Source: a virus. From it: DNA of 41,085 bases. Within the stretch, counting starts at the first letter, position 1, and every line of letters starts with the position of its first letter. The stretch covers positions 1-41,085 of IMG/VR virus record IMGVR_UViG_3300046499_000339, one strand, 5' to 3'. Below are positions 1-7,493 of the stretch, piece by piece. The notes below the pieces were generated by a model that was not told where the DNA came from, searched no databases, and was given only the letters and a program-made list of their open reading frames with translations. Made by a program: the position numbers and the translations under genes.

Positions 1-12
1 GCCTGAATTACC
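1..12. repeat. Left copy of 12-bp terminal direct repeat (candidate cohesive end)
   Basis: GCCTGAATTACC at 1-12 is identical to the last 12 bases (41074-41085). Twelve nucleotides is the lambda cohesive-end length, and in circular form the joint lies about 68 bp upstream of the terminase small subunit start, where cos sits in lambda-type phages. A GpA-type terminase fits cos packaging. Alternative: a short assembly overlap of a circular molecule. Confidence 0.6.
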
Positions 13-83
13 CTTGGTGAACCCGGCTTTGGAAGAACCTAACCCCCGGGGGGGGTGGGGGCCACCATGGCCGCCGGGCCCGG

Positions 84-917
84 TCAGGCGGCCTCCCAGG
101 GCCGGGCCAGGCGGACGAGGAACGCGGCCAGCGACTCCCCGGCGGCCTTCTCCAGCTCGGCCACGGTCACGCCATCACGCTGCACCTCCAGGATGTCGTC
201 AGACCACAGCGCGCAGCGGTAGCCGGCGGGGACCGGAGCGGCAGTAGGTGCGACCACCACGGCGGGCGCGGGATCGGCGGAGCGCTGGTCGAGGGTGGCG
301 CCGGATGCGAGGGCGTCTTTCTTGGCTGCGGGTGATGCTGGCGGCGCTGATGGCTGGACCGGCCCGAGGCTCCAGTAGTCGCCGTCGCGCTTGATGAGAC
401 CGGTGCGCAGTGCGGTTCTCAGGTAGGCCGCTGGGTGGTCGCCGGGGCGCAGTCCGATGTCGATACGCAGTTGGCCGGTTGCGAGCGTGCCGTGCCGGGT
501 TAGGCAGGCGATCGCGCGGTCGACCTTGGTTCCCGCGGGTGCGGGAACGTTGTTCGTAGCCGGCGCTGCTGACGCAGCAGCTGGTGCTGGCGTCGGTGCT
601 GGCGTCGGCGCTGCTGTCGGTCCAGGTCCGGGCGTTGCTTTTGGCACGAAGGTGGGCACGGCTGGGAACGTGGCGCGGCTGGTGGTGGCCATGATGGCGC
701 GGCCCAGCTCGCCTGCCTTGAACTGCTCGCTCAGCTCGTAGGCCATCGCGGGGCGACCGTTCGGGGCGATGACTTCGTGTTCGATCACGTTGCCGGCCAC
801 CAGGTGCGGGCGCAGCTGGCGGTCTACTTCGTCAAGCGCGACGTCGAGGCGGTCGGCCAGCTGGGAGGTGCGTTGCATCGGGTGGTGAGCGATCACTTTG
901 AGGATGAGCTGGGTCAT
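84..917 (-). CDS. Hypothetical phage protein with winged-helix-like segments and Ala/Pro linkers
   Basis: A 277-aa protein of unrecognised function. The first 70 residues (MTQLILKVIAHHP...) and a second segment at about 135-190 (KVDRAIACLTRHG ... LIKRDGDYWSLG) both read like small winged-helix domains. They are joined by low-complexity Ala/Pro/Thr linkers at about 90-130 and 190-230. The C-terminus has a compact block beginning YRCALWSDD. Such multi-wHTH proteins with A/P linkers occur in early regions of temperate phages, so a DNA-binding role is plausible but unproven. It is the last gene of the leftward early operon before cos. The ATG at 917 has a GGAAA upstream. Confidence 0.7.
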   Translation of the reverse strand: MTQLILKVIAHHPMQRTSQLADRLDVALDEVDRQLRPHLVAGNVIEHEVIAPNGRPAMAYELSEQFKAGELGRAIMATTSRATFPAVPTFVPKATPGPGPTAAPTPAPTPAPAAASAAPATNNVPAPAGTKVDRAIACLTRHGTLATGQLRIDIGLRPGDHPAAYLRTALRTGLIKRDGDYWSLGPVQPSAPPASPAAKKDALASGATLDQRSADPAPAVVVAPTAAPVPAGYRCALWSDDILEVQRDGVTVAELEKAAGESLAAFLVRLARPWEAA

Positions 918-938
918 GGTGTTTTCCGGTGGGATGGA

Positions 939-1697
939 TTAGCGGCGCAAGTTGGCGGCGGCAATCGCCTTGTCCAGCTCGTCGTGGAAGTGGCCGTAGA
1001 AACGCTGATCGACCGTCGCCTGACCAACCTCGAAAAACTTCAGGCGTGGTTTGTACTGGACGGCCGGGACGAAGATGAAGACCGGGCGCACCGCGGTCCC
1101 GTGCGCAAAGCGGCGCTTCAGGTAGATGCCCGGCTTCAGGCCGCGGCGGGTGGTGGGCAGGGCGAAGTAGGTGACGCCCTGGCGCGCGATCGCGCGGTTC
1201 GACCGGGCGCTGCCGGTGGCGCGTGACTCGAAGCCGGCACCGCGCTGGAGCTTGAGCTGCGACAGGATCTGGGTGATCTGGCTGCGCTTGACGTTGCCGT
1301 TGGCGTCGAGCTGGGCGCCCACGGCCGGGACCGCGCGCCAGCCCGCCTGCATCAGGCCGGCGCGCTCGAGCATGCGCTCCATGCCCTTCTGCCCACGCGC
1401 GCCGCCGTAGATCTGCGGCAGCAGGAAGCGGTCAGCCGGCGTGCCATTGCCGAACGGGTTGTCCTTGACCCAGACGCGCGCCTCGAGGTCGGTCTTGGTG
1501 GCCGGCTTCAGGAAGGTCCCGTTCAGTGCATAGCTGGTCGGCCGGTCGAACGCGCGCTGCATCTCGGTCCTGATCGCGGCCTGCGCATCCTTCATCGTGC
1601 GGGTCAGCGAGACGGCGGCCACGAACGGCGCCTGCCTGCCCAACTCGCCCAGGCGGCGCGCCACGTCGGGGAAATTGTTCTTTACGCTGATCCGCAT
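939..1697 (-). CDS. Putative virion protein, resembling prophage minor tail protein Z type
   Basis: A 252-aa basic protein. The ATG at 1697 (MRISVKNNFPDVARRLGEL) is preceded by AGAGGT and is preferred over a TTG at 1742 that lies inside a repeat. The N-terminal third (helical, 'FVAAVSLTRTMKDAQAAIRTEM') followed by a basic middle resembles the architecture of prophage minor tail protein Z / virion morphogenesis proteins; this is weak pattern recognition, not a firm family call. It is oddly placed, isolated from the other tail genes between the primase and cos. It could equally be an early-region protein of unknown role. Confidence 0.6.
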   Translation of the reverse strand: MRISVKNNFPDVARRLGELGRQAPFVAAVSLTRTMKDAQAAIRTEMQRAFDRPTSYALNGTFLKPATKTDLEARVWVKDNPFGNGTPADRFLLPQIYGGARGQKGMERMLERAGLMQAGWRAVPAVGAQLDANGNVKRSQITQILSQLKLQRGAGFESRATGSARSNRAIARQGVTYFALPTTRRGLKPGIYLKRRFAHGTAVRPVFIFVPAVQYKPRLKFFEVGQATVDQRFYGHFHDELDKAIAAANLRR

Positions 1698-1739
1698 CGC
1701 GACCTCTGTCGTTATTGCCGGGCATTCCGGCTTGTTTTC

Positions 1740-1970
1740 CAACCCTGCAACGCGCTAACCCGCATGGACACTGCTTCTTGGCAGGGTAGGCAGGCATGCA
1801 GGGTGCTTTCTGATACCTTGCGAAAAAAAATCAACACCAATCCGAACTCAACAATTCGCGCCTATGTGCGCCGCACCCGGCAAACCCGGCCTACCCTGCT
1901 GCAACCCGCTGGCGGTGCGGGTTGGCGCGTTGCAGGGTTGGCCGTCAACCCTGCTCAACCCTGCAACGCC
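1740..1970. other. Candidate replication origin: nested inverted repeats with A-rich centre
   Basis: An outer 15-bp inverted repeat is perfect: CAACCCTGCAACGCG at 1740-1754 and its reverse complement at 1926-1940. Further same-motif copies start at 1946 (9 bp) and 1956 (14 of 15 bp). An inner 11-bp perfect inverted repeat lies at 1781-1791 / 1889-1899 (GCAGGGTAGGC). The centre (about 1803-1863) is the most AT-rich stretch nearby and holds an A8 tract. The element overlaps the 3' end of the primase-helicase gene. Iteron-like repeats around an AT-rich core beside a primase are typical of phage origins; the function is inferred. Confidence 0.5.
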
Positions 1971-4702
1971 CCGTCCGCACGGATGTCGGCCAGCTCGCGG
2001 AAGCGCGCGATCTTCTGCTCCAGCGTTTCGTCCGGGTCGTCGGCGGGGTTGTCGATGACGAACACCATGCGCGTGGTCTTGCCCTTCTTGCCGACCGCGA
2101 CGTTGCGCTTGGTCTTGTGCTCGCGGCTGGCGATCAGGCCGGCGAACTTGCACAGGGTCAGCGGCTTCTCGCCGCTCCGGTCGCACCAGCGCTTGTACAT
2201 GATGAACAGGTCCTCCGACAGGCAGGAGCAGTACGGGGCATCCAGGTAGCCGTCCTTCCAGGCGCGGTGAAAGCTCATCCAGCTGTTCAGGCCGAACTCG
2301 ATCACGCGTTCCTTGGCCAGGGTCATCGGCGGCTTGGTGTGCTCGTTGAAGCCGTCCAGCGGCAGGGCCAGCAGGAAGTGGTAGAAGGCCTCGCAGCCGC
2401 CGCCGGCGATCGCGGCCGGTACCGCGTCGTAGAATTCGGCGGCCTGCTTGCGGCGCGCCTCGATCACCATCATGCGGCGGTCCTCGAGCTCGATCGGGAT
2501 CGGCTGCGGCTCGTTCGACAGGAAGGCGCTGTTCATGTGGTTGCGCTCGTCGCGCTCCGGCAGGTTCTTCTGGTTGATGCTCATCGACTTGCCGGTGATC
2601 ATGTACTTGAGCGTGCCGTTGTGGCTGTAGCGGTCGTCGCGCGAGAGCACCTCCTCGAACAGCATGAACAGCTTGCGGCTGCGCCAGGCGGTGAAGGTCG
2701 AGTCCAGCTGGTGCTGGCTGGCCACGCCGCCGTAGTCGCCGTAGATCGGCAGCATCACGTCCTGGAAGAACAGCGACTTGCCGGTGCCCTGCTTCTCGCC
2801 GAACATCAGCAGCGCGGTCTGCATCTTGGCGCCAGGGTGCTGCAGCGGGTAGGCCAGCCAGCGCAGGATCCACTCGACGCACTCGTCGGCCTTGTCCTCG
2901 GCTTCGCACAGCGAGGCCAGGAGCGCGAGGATCGGCGCCACCAGTTCCGGCTTGGCCTTCGGCGTCAAGGGCCAGCCGCCGAAGATATTGACGTGGGTGA
3001 CCGGGTCGGCCTGCTGGGTCGGGTCGAACACCAGGTGCTTGGCCTCGATGGTCTTGCGCAGCGCATGCTCCTGCCACTTCGAGGTCAGCTCGGCCGTGTA
3101 GTCGGCGCGCACCGCGCCCAGCGTCATCACCTGCTGGCCGATCGCATCCCACACGGTTTCGGTGCCGCGCAGCAGGGTCAGGTTGTCGAGCATTTCGCCC
3201 AGCTTGCCGCCCCCCGCGCCCCCTTCGACGGCCCGCCCGCCGACCAGGGTCGGCAGCGACTCGCGCAGGATGGTGCGCCGCTTCGGGTCCTTCTCCCATT
3301 GGGTCGCCAGTTCCTTGCCGACCCAGGCGGTGAATGCGCTCTTCTTCAGGCGCTGCTTGCGCAGGCTGTCCCAGACGTCGGTGGTCGGGTAGATCAGGCA
3401 GAAGTGCGACAGCAGCACCTCTGGCGTGGGCACCGCCATCGTGCCCGGCTCGCGTGCGGCGGAAGGTACGGAAGGCACACCGGCGGGCGGCGCGGCGTCG
3501 ACGTAGTCGGGCACCGGACCGACATCGTCCGCAGGCGCCGCCTCCGGGTCGAGGGCGCGGGAGCGGGCCGCGTCGACCTGGGCCCGCACCACCTCGAGCG
3601 ATTCTGCCAGGTACAGGTCGTTGAAGTCGGAATCCTTACTATCCGGGGCGCGCTCAGCAAACTGCGGCCACACCACCGAGGCGTTGCCGACCTCGCGCGC
3701 CGCTGCCCGTGCGCAGCTGATGCCGGCATTCTTGAAGCTGCGGGTCTTGACGCTGCGGCCGGCGCGGATGTCGGCTTCGATGTACTGGGTGCCGCTGTTG
3801 GTGCGCCAGCGCGCGCGCACCGTGACGATATCGCCGCCCGCCGCCTCGAGCCGGTGGTCGGCGTCGTCGACGAGCGGCTCCCAGTGCACCTCGTAGTCCT
3901 CGAGCAGGGCTTCGCGCAGGCGCGCCACGATGCGCATGTCGTCGTCGGCCAGGAACAGCAGGTGCGCGCGCGGGAAGTCGGCGCGCAGCTGGCGTGCCAC
4001 CGGCGCCAGGTTGCCGGCATTGAAGGCGACCATTACCGGCAGCTCGAAGGTGGTGGCCATGCGCACCGTCTCGCCGGTGGCATAGCCTTCGGCCAACGCG
4101 ATCACTGGCGTGTCGGCGCCGATCTGGCCGAGCAGGCAGCAGGCGCCGATCATGTCCATGCCGGAGCTGAAGCGCTTTTTGCCGTCGACGCCGATCTTCT
4201 GCAGCCCGGCCAGCACGGCGCCGTCGCGGCTGTACTTGCGCGCCGGGATCAGCAGCAGGCCCTTGGCGTCGATGCGGGCAAACTCGCAGCCGATACGCTT
4301 GCGCTCCAGGTAGCCGTGCTGCTCGATGTCGGCCGCATTGTCAGCGGCGGCCCAGGCGGCGCGGGCCCGGTTCGCAGCCAGCTCGGCGTCGCGCCGTTTC
4401 TGTTCGGCCTCGGCGCGCTGGTAGTCGAGCTGCTTGCGCTCGGCCGCGGCGCGGTCGGCGGCGCTGACGCCTTCCCAGTCGATGCTGACCGGGATCGCGT
4501 TGTTGTCGGTGCCCTGCCAGATGCCGAAGCTGCCGGTGACCACCTTGCGCCCGTCACTCAGGTCGAGCTCGCGCAGCACGTACCAGGCCTTCTTCTTCGG
4601 CCCGAAGCGGTAGATCTTGCCGTCGAGCAGAGGATGGCCGGGCGGCAGCAGCGGCAGGCCGTGGCCCTGCATCTGGTCGAGGACCTGGCTCAGGTTCGCC
4701 AT
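1955..4702 (-). CDS. Replication primase-helicase (Toprim + superfamily 3-type helicase, DUF5906)
   Basis: A 915-aa protein starting at the ATG at 4702 (MANLSQVLDQ), which overlaps the upstream stop as TGATG. The region at about 195-260 has Toprim signatures: ALAEGYATGETV, FNAGNLAPVA and LLFLADDD. A proline/alanine-rich linker follows at about 380-420. The C-terminal helicase has a Walker A (FGEKQGTGKS, near 630), an FEEVLSRDD acidic motif and the 'FLSNEPQPIPIELEDRR' block typical of the phage DUF5906/D5-like ATPases. No N-terminal zinc-binding primase domain is visible. It probably primes and unwinds at the adjacent repeat-rich origin. A shorter paralogue of its helicase part is encoded at 11768-12487. 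Confidence 0.9.
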   Translation of the reverse strand: MANLSQVLDQMQGHGLPLLPPGHPLLDGKIYRFGPKKKAWYVLRELDLSDGRKVVTGSFGIWQGTDNNAIPVSIDWEGVSAADRAAAERKQLDYQRAEAEQKRRDAELAANRARAAWAAADNAADIEQHGYLERKRIGCEFARIDAKGLLLIPARKYSRDGAVLAGLQKIGVDGKKRFSSGMDMIGACCLLGQIGADTPVIALAEGYATGETVRMATTFELPVMVAFNAGNLAPVARQLRADFPRAHLLFLADDDMRIVARLREALLEDYEVHWEPLVDDADHRLEAAGGDIVTVRARWRTNSGTQYIEADIRAGRSVKTRSFKNAGISCARAAAREVGNASVVWPQFAERAPDSKDSDFNDLYLAESLEVVRAQVDAARSRALDPEAAPADDVGPVPDYVDAAPPAGVPSVPSAAREPGTMAVPTPEVLLSHFCLIYPTTDVWDSLRKQRLKKSAFTAWVGKELATQWEKDPKRRTILRESLPTLVGGRAVEGGAGGGKLGEMLDNLTLLRGTETVWDAIGQQVMTLGAVRADYTAELTSKWQEHALRKTIEAKHLVFDPTQQADPVTHVNIFGGWPLTPKAKPELVAPILALLASLCEAEDKADECVEWILRWLAYPLQHPGAKMQTALLMFGEKQGTGKSLFFQDVMLPIYGDYGGVASQHQLDSTFTAWRSRKLFMLFEEVLSRDDRYSHNGTLKYMITGKSMSINQKNLPERDERNHMNSAFLSNEPQPIPIELEDRRMMVIEARRKQAAEFYDAVPAAIAGGGCEAFYHFLLALPLDGFNEHTKPPMTLAKERVIEFGLNSWMSFHRAWKDGYLDAPYCSCLSEDLFIMYKRWCDRSGEKPLTLCKFAGLIASREHKTKRNVAVGKKGKTTRMVFVIDNPADDPDETLEQKIARFRELADIRADGALQG

Positions 4703-4953
4703 CAGGCCCGGCCCGCCAGCGCCGCGAGTTCGCGCTCGTAATGGGCGCGGATGCGCAGCTTCTCTTGCGCCGTGCGCTTGGCGAGCGGGGGCGCGCACGA
4801 TTGATCTTGCTCAGGCGTATTGAGTGGACTCGGTGCTAGAATTTTTGCTGTCGTGGGGAGGTGTGCACCTTCGTTTTGCCCGGTCTCAAAAAAAGCACGC
4901 TGGATGGCGCTGGCGGCTGCGCTGGCGGCGAGCGCCCTTGGTGCCCGGCTCAT
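4702..4953 (-). CDS. Small hypothetical protein coupled to the primase
   Basis: An 83-aa protein (MSRAPRALAASAAASAIQ...) whose ATG overlaps the stop of the CII-like gene (ATGA) and whose TGA overlaps the primase ATG. It has an Ala-rich N-terminus, a polar middle and a basic helical C-terminus (KRTAQEKLRIRAHYERELAAL). The tight coupling on both sides supports a real gene. No family recognised; a replication accessory role is a guess from position. Confidence 0.7.
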   Translation of the reverse strand: MSRAPRALAASAAASAIQRAFFETGQNEGAHLPTTAKILAPSPLNTPEQDQSCAPPLAKRTAQEKLRIRAHYERELAALAGRA

Positions 4954-5393
4954 CGCTGGGCCATCCCGGCCATGCGGCTGACGACACTCTCGAGCGCCCC
5001 CTCGGCGCGCTTGACGGCCGAGCGGATGCGGTCCAGTTCCTGCGGCGTGATGCGGCCATCGGCCAGCGCCTGGTTGAGCTCGGCGCCGACGTCGCCGTTG
5101 GTGGTCCAGACCCGGGTCACCATTTCCAGCACCGCCATGTCGGGCACCGTGGCGTCGGGGTCGATCTTGACGCACACGTGGCCATGGTTCTCGGCCAGCG
5201 CGTGCAGCACGCTGTGGTCGCCCGTGATCCCCATCGCCTGGTCGACATCGTCGAGCGTGGGCCGGTTATAGGTGTGGTTCGGATTGGCCTTGTTGCGCAG
5301 CACCGCGGCCGACATCCCCATCCGGACCGCCAGGGCATCCACCCCGCCCGGGGCGCCGTGCACGGTTTTATGAAACGCGTCTTTAGGGTTCAT
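4950..5393 (-). CDS. CII-like phage regulatory protein (Phage_CP76 type)
   Basis: A 147-aa protein starting at the ATG at 5393 (MNPKDAFHKTVHGAPGG). The N-terminal 75 residues fit the phage CP76/CII family: 'GGVDALAVRMGMSAAVLRNKANP' forms the helix-turn-helix and is followed by 'LDDVDQAMGITGDHSVLHALA'. The C-terminal 60 residues (EMVTRVWTTNGDVGAELNQALADGRI...) are helical, probably for oligomerisation. Second gene of the leftward operon after the Cro-like gene, the lambda-like position of a lysogeny decision regulator. ORF frames starting further upstream (to 5480) lack support. Confidence 0.8.
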   Translation of the reverse strand: MNPKDAFHKTVHGAPGGVDALAVRMGMSAAVLRNKANPNHTYNRPTLDDVDQAMGITGDHSVLHALAENHGHVCVKIDPDATVPDMAVLEMVTRVWTTNGDVGAELNQALADGRITPQELDRIRSAVKRAEGALESVVSRMAGMAQR

Positions 5394-5504
5394 TCGCCAG
5401 CTCGCAAAAAGAATGTATTCAAGATCAATGGAAAGACGGAAACTTTGCAAAACAACGACAGGGGCACGACATGCACGCACACGATCCAGCTTTGTTATGC
5501 CCGC

Positions 5505-5753
5505 TCAGCCCGCGCTGGACCGATCCGAGGCATCCTGCCCGATCCCGGCCGCGGCCTGACCCCAGATATCAGGCCGCAGCTCGCACAAGGTCAGCCGGGC
5601 GTCGGCCGAATGCAACGCGCGGCATAGCTTGGGCGAGGCGCGCCGGTGTCCGCCACCGATGAGGTAGAGGTAGCCGACCGAGGTTCCGGCCGTCTCCGCG
5701 AGCGCCTGGCGCTCCTCGGGGGCGGCCTGTTTCAGGTAAGTTGCCATGTCCAT
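5505..5753 (-). CDS. Cro/YdaS-like helix-turn-helix regulator
   Basis: An 82-aa protein. Residues 1-65 (MDMATYLKQAAPEERQALAE...SVGYLYLIGGGHRRASPKLC) match the YdaS/Cro-like HTH pattern. It is the first gene leftward from the immunity region and divergent from the repressor, so it is the functional equivalent of Cro. An operator (5762-5778) lies immediately upstream. The predicted -10 (TAAAGT on the minus strand, 5765-5760) would put the transcription start at the ATG itself, giving a leaderless mRNA; no Shine-Dalgarno is visible. A second ATG two codons in is possible. Confidence 0.8.
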   Translation of the reverse strand: MDMATYLKQAAPEERQALAETAGTSVGYLYLIGGGHRRASPKLCRALHSADARLTLCELRPDIWGQAAAGIGQDASDRSSAG

Positions 5754-5846
5754 GCGCTGACTTTACCAAAAAGATAAACCCAGCGCAAGCAAAGCTTACC
5801 TTTTTGATTCTTTATCTTTTTGCTAAAAACAGAGATCATCCCGCCA
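5754..5846. promoter_or_regulatory. Immunity region: divergent promoters and three operator-like sites
   Basis: Site O1 at 5762-5778 is TTTACCAAAAAGATAAA. O3 at 5811-5827 is the reverse complement of the same motif with one change. O2 at about 5795-5811 is a weaker half-matched copy (TTACC, T5, GAT). The motif is an imperfect dyad of the form TTTAYC-n5-GRTAAA. On the minus strand TTGCGC (5788-5783), a 17-bp spacer and TAAAGT (5765-5760) form a promoter for the Cro-like gene overlapping O1. The region is clearly AT-rich compared with its surroundings. Confidence 0.75.
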
Positions 5847-6257
5847 ATGAAGCGAGAAGACTTACGACGAGAGAATGCGCGCGCCCTGGCGCAGAGCGCT
5901 GGTGGCCCGGCCGAGTTCGGCCGGAAGACCGGCATGGACAATTCGCAGGTGAGTCAGCTGATCGGGAAGACGCCGAAGAAGAATATCGGCAACATCATCG
6001 CGCGCCGGATCGAAGAGGCGTTCGCGCTGCCGGCCGGCGCACTCGACCTGCCGGTCGAGGAGGAAGCCAGGCCGAGCGTGGAGCCGGCCAGCCCGGCGCG
6101 CGAAGCGGAGTTCCAGCTGCACTGGCTGAACCGGCAGGAGGCCGAGCACCTGGCCGAGTTCCGGGCACTGACCGAGCGCAGCAAGAAGACCTTAAGGCTG
6201 ATGCTGAGAAACCTTGAGCGGCAAGAGCGCCCGCTCGGCGCTGTGGACCAGTCGTAA
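5847..6257 (+). CDS. Phage repressor (CI-like HTH protein without a peptidase domain)
   Basis: A 136-aa protein starting at the ATG at 5847 (MKREDLRRENARALAQSAGG). Residues 10-60 form an XRE-type HTH (AEFGRKTGMDNSQVSQLIGK then IGNIIARRIEEAFALPAGALD). After a Pro/Glu linker the C-terminus is helical and basic (EAEHLAEFRALTERSKKTLRLML). No S24 LexA/CI-type autoprotease domain is present, so induction by RecA-stimulated self-cleavage is not expected. It is divergent from the Cro-like gene and probably binds the five operators at 5762-5827 and 7252-7302. Confidence 0.8.
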   Translation: MKREDLRRENARALAQSAGGPAEFGRKTGMDNSQVSQLIGKTPKKNIGNIIARRIEEAFALPAGALDLPVEEEARPSVEPASPAREAEFQLHWLNRQEAEHLAEFRALTERSKKTLRLMLRNLERQERPLGAVDQS

Positions 6258-6380
6258 CCCGGGGCGCCGCACGAAGTCCTGTTCCGCCGCGAGGTCGTGC
6301 ATGATGGCAGTCATTTCTAGTTGCGACTGATCGTCCAATTTCCGGAAATCTTCGAGCAGCTGGCGTTCGTTGTCTTTCAT
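6192..6380 (-). CDS. Small hypothetical protein, convergent with and overlapping the repressor gene
   Basis: A 62-aa protein (MKDNERQLLEDFRKLDDQSQ). The N-terminal half is amphipathic and helical, a pattern seen in small proteins beside phage repressor genes. It overlaps the repressor's 3' end by 66 bp on the opposite strand, so its transcript would be antisense to the repressor mRNA. The Shine-Dalgarno is weak. Confidence 0.5.
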   Translation of the reverse strand: MKDNERQLLEDFRKLDDQSQLEMTAIMHDLAAEQDFVRRPGLRLVHSAERALLPLKVSQHQP

Positions 6381-6417
6381 AGGTGCCTAATAACCGTGAG
6401 GTCAGTACAATATAGCC

Positions 6418-6435
6418 CGTAGGAAACGTCCTACG
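6418..6435. promoter_or_regulatory. 18-bp perfect dyad, candidate operator
   Basis: CGTAGGA and TCCTACG are separated by AACG. It lies in an AT-rich gap between the divergent genes 6192-6380 (minus) and 6561-6785 (plus). No T-tract follows, so an operator (possibly for the adjacent ribbon-helix-helix protein) is more likely than a terminator. The rest of the gap to 6560 is AT-rich; a weak promoter TTGAAG (6512) / TATAGG (6534) may drive the downstream gene. Confidence 0.45.
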
Positions 6436-6560
6436 AATTCCAGAACAGACCGGTGTTTCGCTCCTATATCTAGAACGAAAAGTAACAAAACTATCAAAGA
6501 GTGCTTTCAGTTTGAAGGCAAAGTTTCCGCTAATATAGGCCTACGTGAAAAAATCGGGCG

Positions 6561-6785
6561 ATGAGGATACCGCCCGCGCAAGAAACCAAGCAGCGCAACT
6601 ATGTGAAAACGGCCGTCCGGCTGCCCGAGGCGCTGCGCGACGAACTGCAGGACGCCGCGCTCAGGAACGGCCGCTCGATGAACGCCGAAATACTGGCGCG
6701 CCTGCACATGGCCCAGCTCGAGGAAATCAAGCAGCAGAACGTGGAAATCAAGGCGATGCTGCGCGCCGTGCTCGACAAGTTGTAG
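6561..6785 (+). CDS. Arc-like ribbon-helix-helix DNA-binding protein
   Basis: A 74-aa protein. Residues 14-50 (YVKTAVRLPEALRDELQDAA then NGRSMNAEILARL) match the Arc family: a beta strand followed by two helices with the conserved 'RSMNAEI' turn. The C-terminal 24 residues form a short coiled coil (MAQLEEIKQQNVEIKAMLRAVLDKL). It probably acts as a dimeric repressor; the 18-bp dyad at 6418 is a candidate target. Confidence 0.85.
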   Translation: MRIPPAQETKQRNYVKTAVRLPEALRDELQDAALRNGRSMNAEILARLHMAQLEEIKQQNVEIKAMLRAVLDKL

Positions 6786-6823
6786 TCGGCCCGGCGCCAG
6801 TTGCCCACACCAGGGAGATCAGG

Positions 6824-7126
6824 ATGGCGTTAATGCAATGCCCGAGTTGCGAACATGGCGTGTCGAAGCTGGCGCGCACCTGCCCGCAGTGCGGCCACCC
6901 GTTTGCCGTTGAACAGGCCCCGCGCACGATCGAGCAGACCTCGAAGCGATTCAAGGGCGGCCAGCTGCTCGGCCTGGCCCTGATCGGACTCGGCTTCCTG
7001 GTGCTGTTCGCGGGCCGCTCCAGCAACGGCGGTGCCGGCGCGGTCGACCGCGGCGCGCCGCTGCTCGGCCTGGGGGTGCTGGTGTACCTGGCGGCGCGCC
7101 TGGGCGCCTGGTGGCGCAACGGCTAG
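6824..7126 (+). CDS. Zinc-ribbon membrane protein
   Basis: A 100-aa protein with an N-terminal zinc ribbon (Cys6, Cys9, Cys20, Cys23) and then two hydrophobic segments (about 48-64 and 75-92: GLALIGLGFLVLFAG and LLGLGVLVYLAARLGAW). This zinc-ribbon-plus-membrane layout is common in phage and bacterial small proteins of unknown function. The ATG at 6824 follows a GGGAG. It ends just before a strong terminator. Confidence 0.75.
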   Translation: MALMQCPSCEHGVSKLARTCPQCGHPFAVEQAPRTIEQTSKRFKGGQLLGLALIGLGFLVLFAGRSSNGGAGAVDRGAPLLGLGVLVYLAARLGAWWRNG

Positions 7127-7153
7127 CCCGGCGCCCGCCCTCCCCCCCCCAAA

Positions 7154-7181
7154 AAAACCCGCCGCGCGCGGGTTTTCTTTT
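7154..7181 (+). terminator. Rho-independent terminator
   Basis: A perfect 9-bp stem (AAAACCCGC 7154-7162 with GCGGGTTTT 7168-7176) and a 5-nt loop are followed by CTTTTG. It separates the 6561-7126 unit from the next promoter. Confidence 0.85.
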
Positions 7182-7251
7182 GCCTGCACGGTCTCTGATG
7201 GCCCGCTTCCCATGGCCCGCCGCGCCCTGGCGCCGCCCCGCGCGACGTGAA

Positions 7252-7304
7252 TTAATCTTTTTGGTAAATAAAGCTTGACCTGAAATTTATCTTTTTGGTA
7301 AAGT
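7252..7304 (+). promoter_or_regulatory. Rightward early promoter with two repressor operator sites
   Basis: The site at 7286-7302 is the exact inverted copy of the 17-bp operator at 5762-5778. The site at 7252-7268 matches 16 of 17. TTGACC at 7275-7280 and TAAAGT at 7299-7304 (18-bp spacer) form a promoter whose spacer and -10 overlap the second operator. The 19-bp string TTTATCTTTTTGGTAAAGT is shared with the leftward promoter, so both early operons should be under the same repressor. The rest of 7187-7339 is leader. Confidence 0.75.
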
Positions 7305-7339
7305 GCCTTACGCCCGCAGGAAACGCGGCAGGAGAGCAC

Positions 7340-7486
7340 ATGAAGCCATATCTGATTACCGTTCGCACCGCCAGCGCCTGCATCACGTACACGGCCCTGG
7401 CCAGTTCCAGCGCCCAGGCCGCGCTCGACGCGGTTGACACGTGTGCCCCCGCGCCGTGCGGGATCACCGTTCACCCCACGGCTTGA
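7340..7486 (+). CDS. Small hypothetical phage protein
   Basis: A 48-aa protein (MKPYLITVRTASACITYTAL) with a good GGAGAG upstream of the ATG. First gene of the rightward operon. The pattern of one beta-rich N-terminus followed by an Ala-rich helix (SSAQAALDAVDTC) is familiar from early operons of Burkholderiales phages; function unknown. Confidence 0.7.
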   Translation: MKPYLITVRTASACITYTALASSSAQAALDAVDTCAPAPCGITVHPTA

Positions 7487-7493
7487 GGCGACC

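Noticed and set aside
1922-4741. Very long plus-strand open frame opposite the primase-helicase
   Set aside because: Arg/Val/Leu/His-rich shadow of the high-GC minus-strand gene; no domain, and the minus frame has clear Toprim and helicase motifs.
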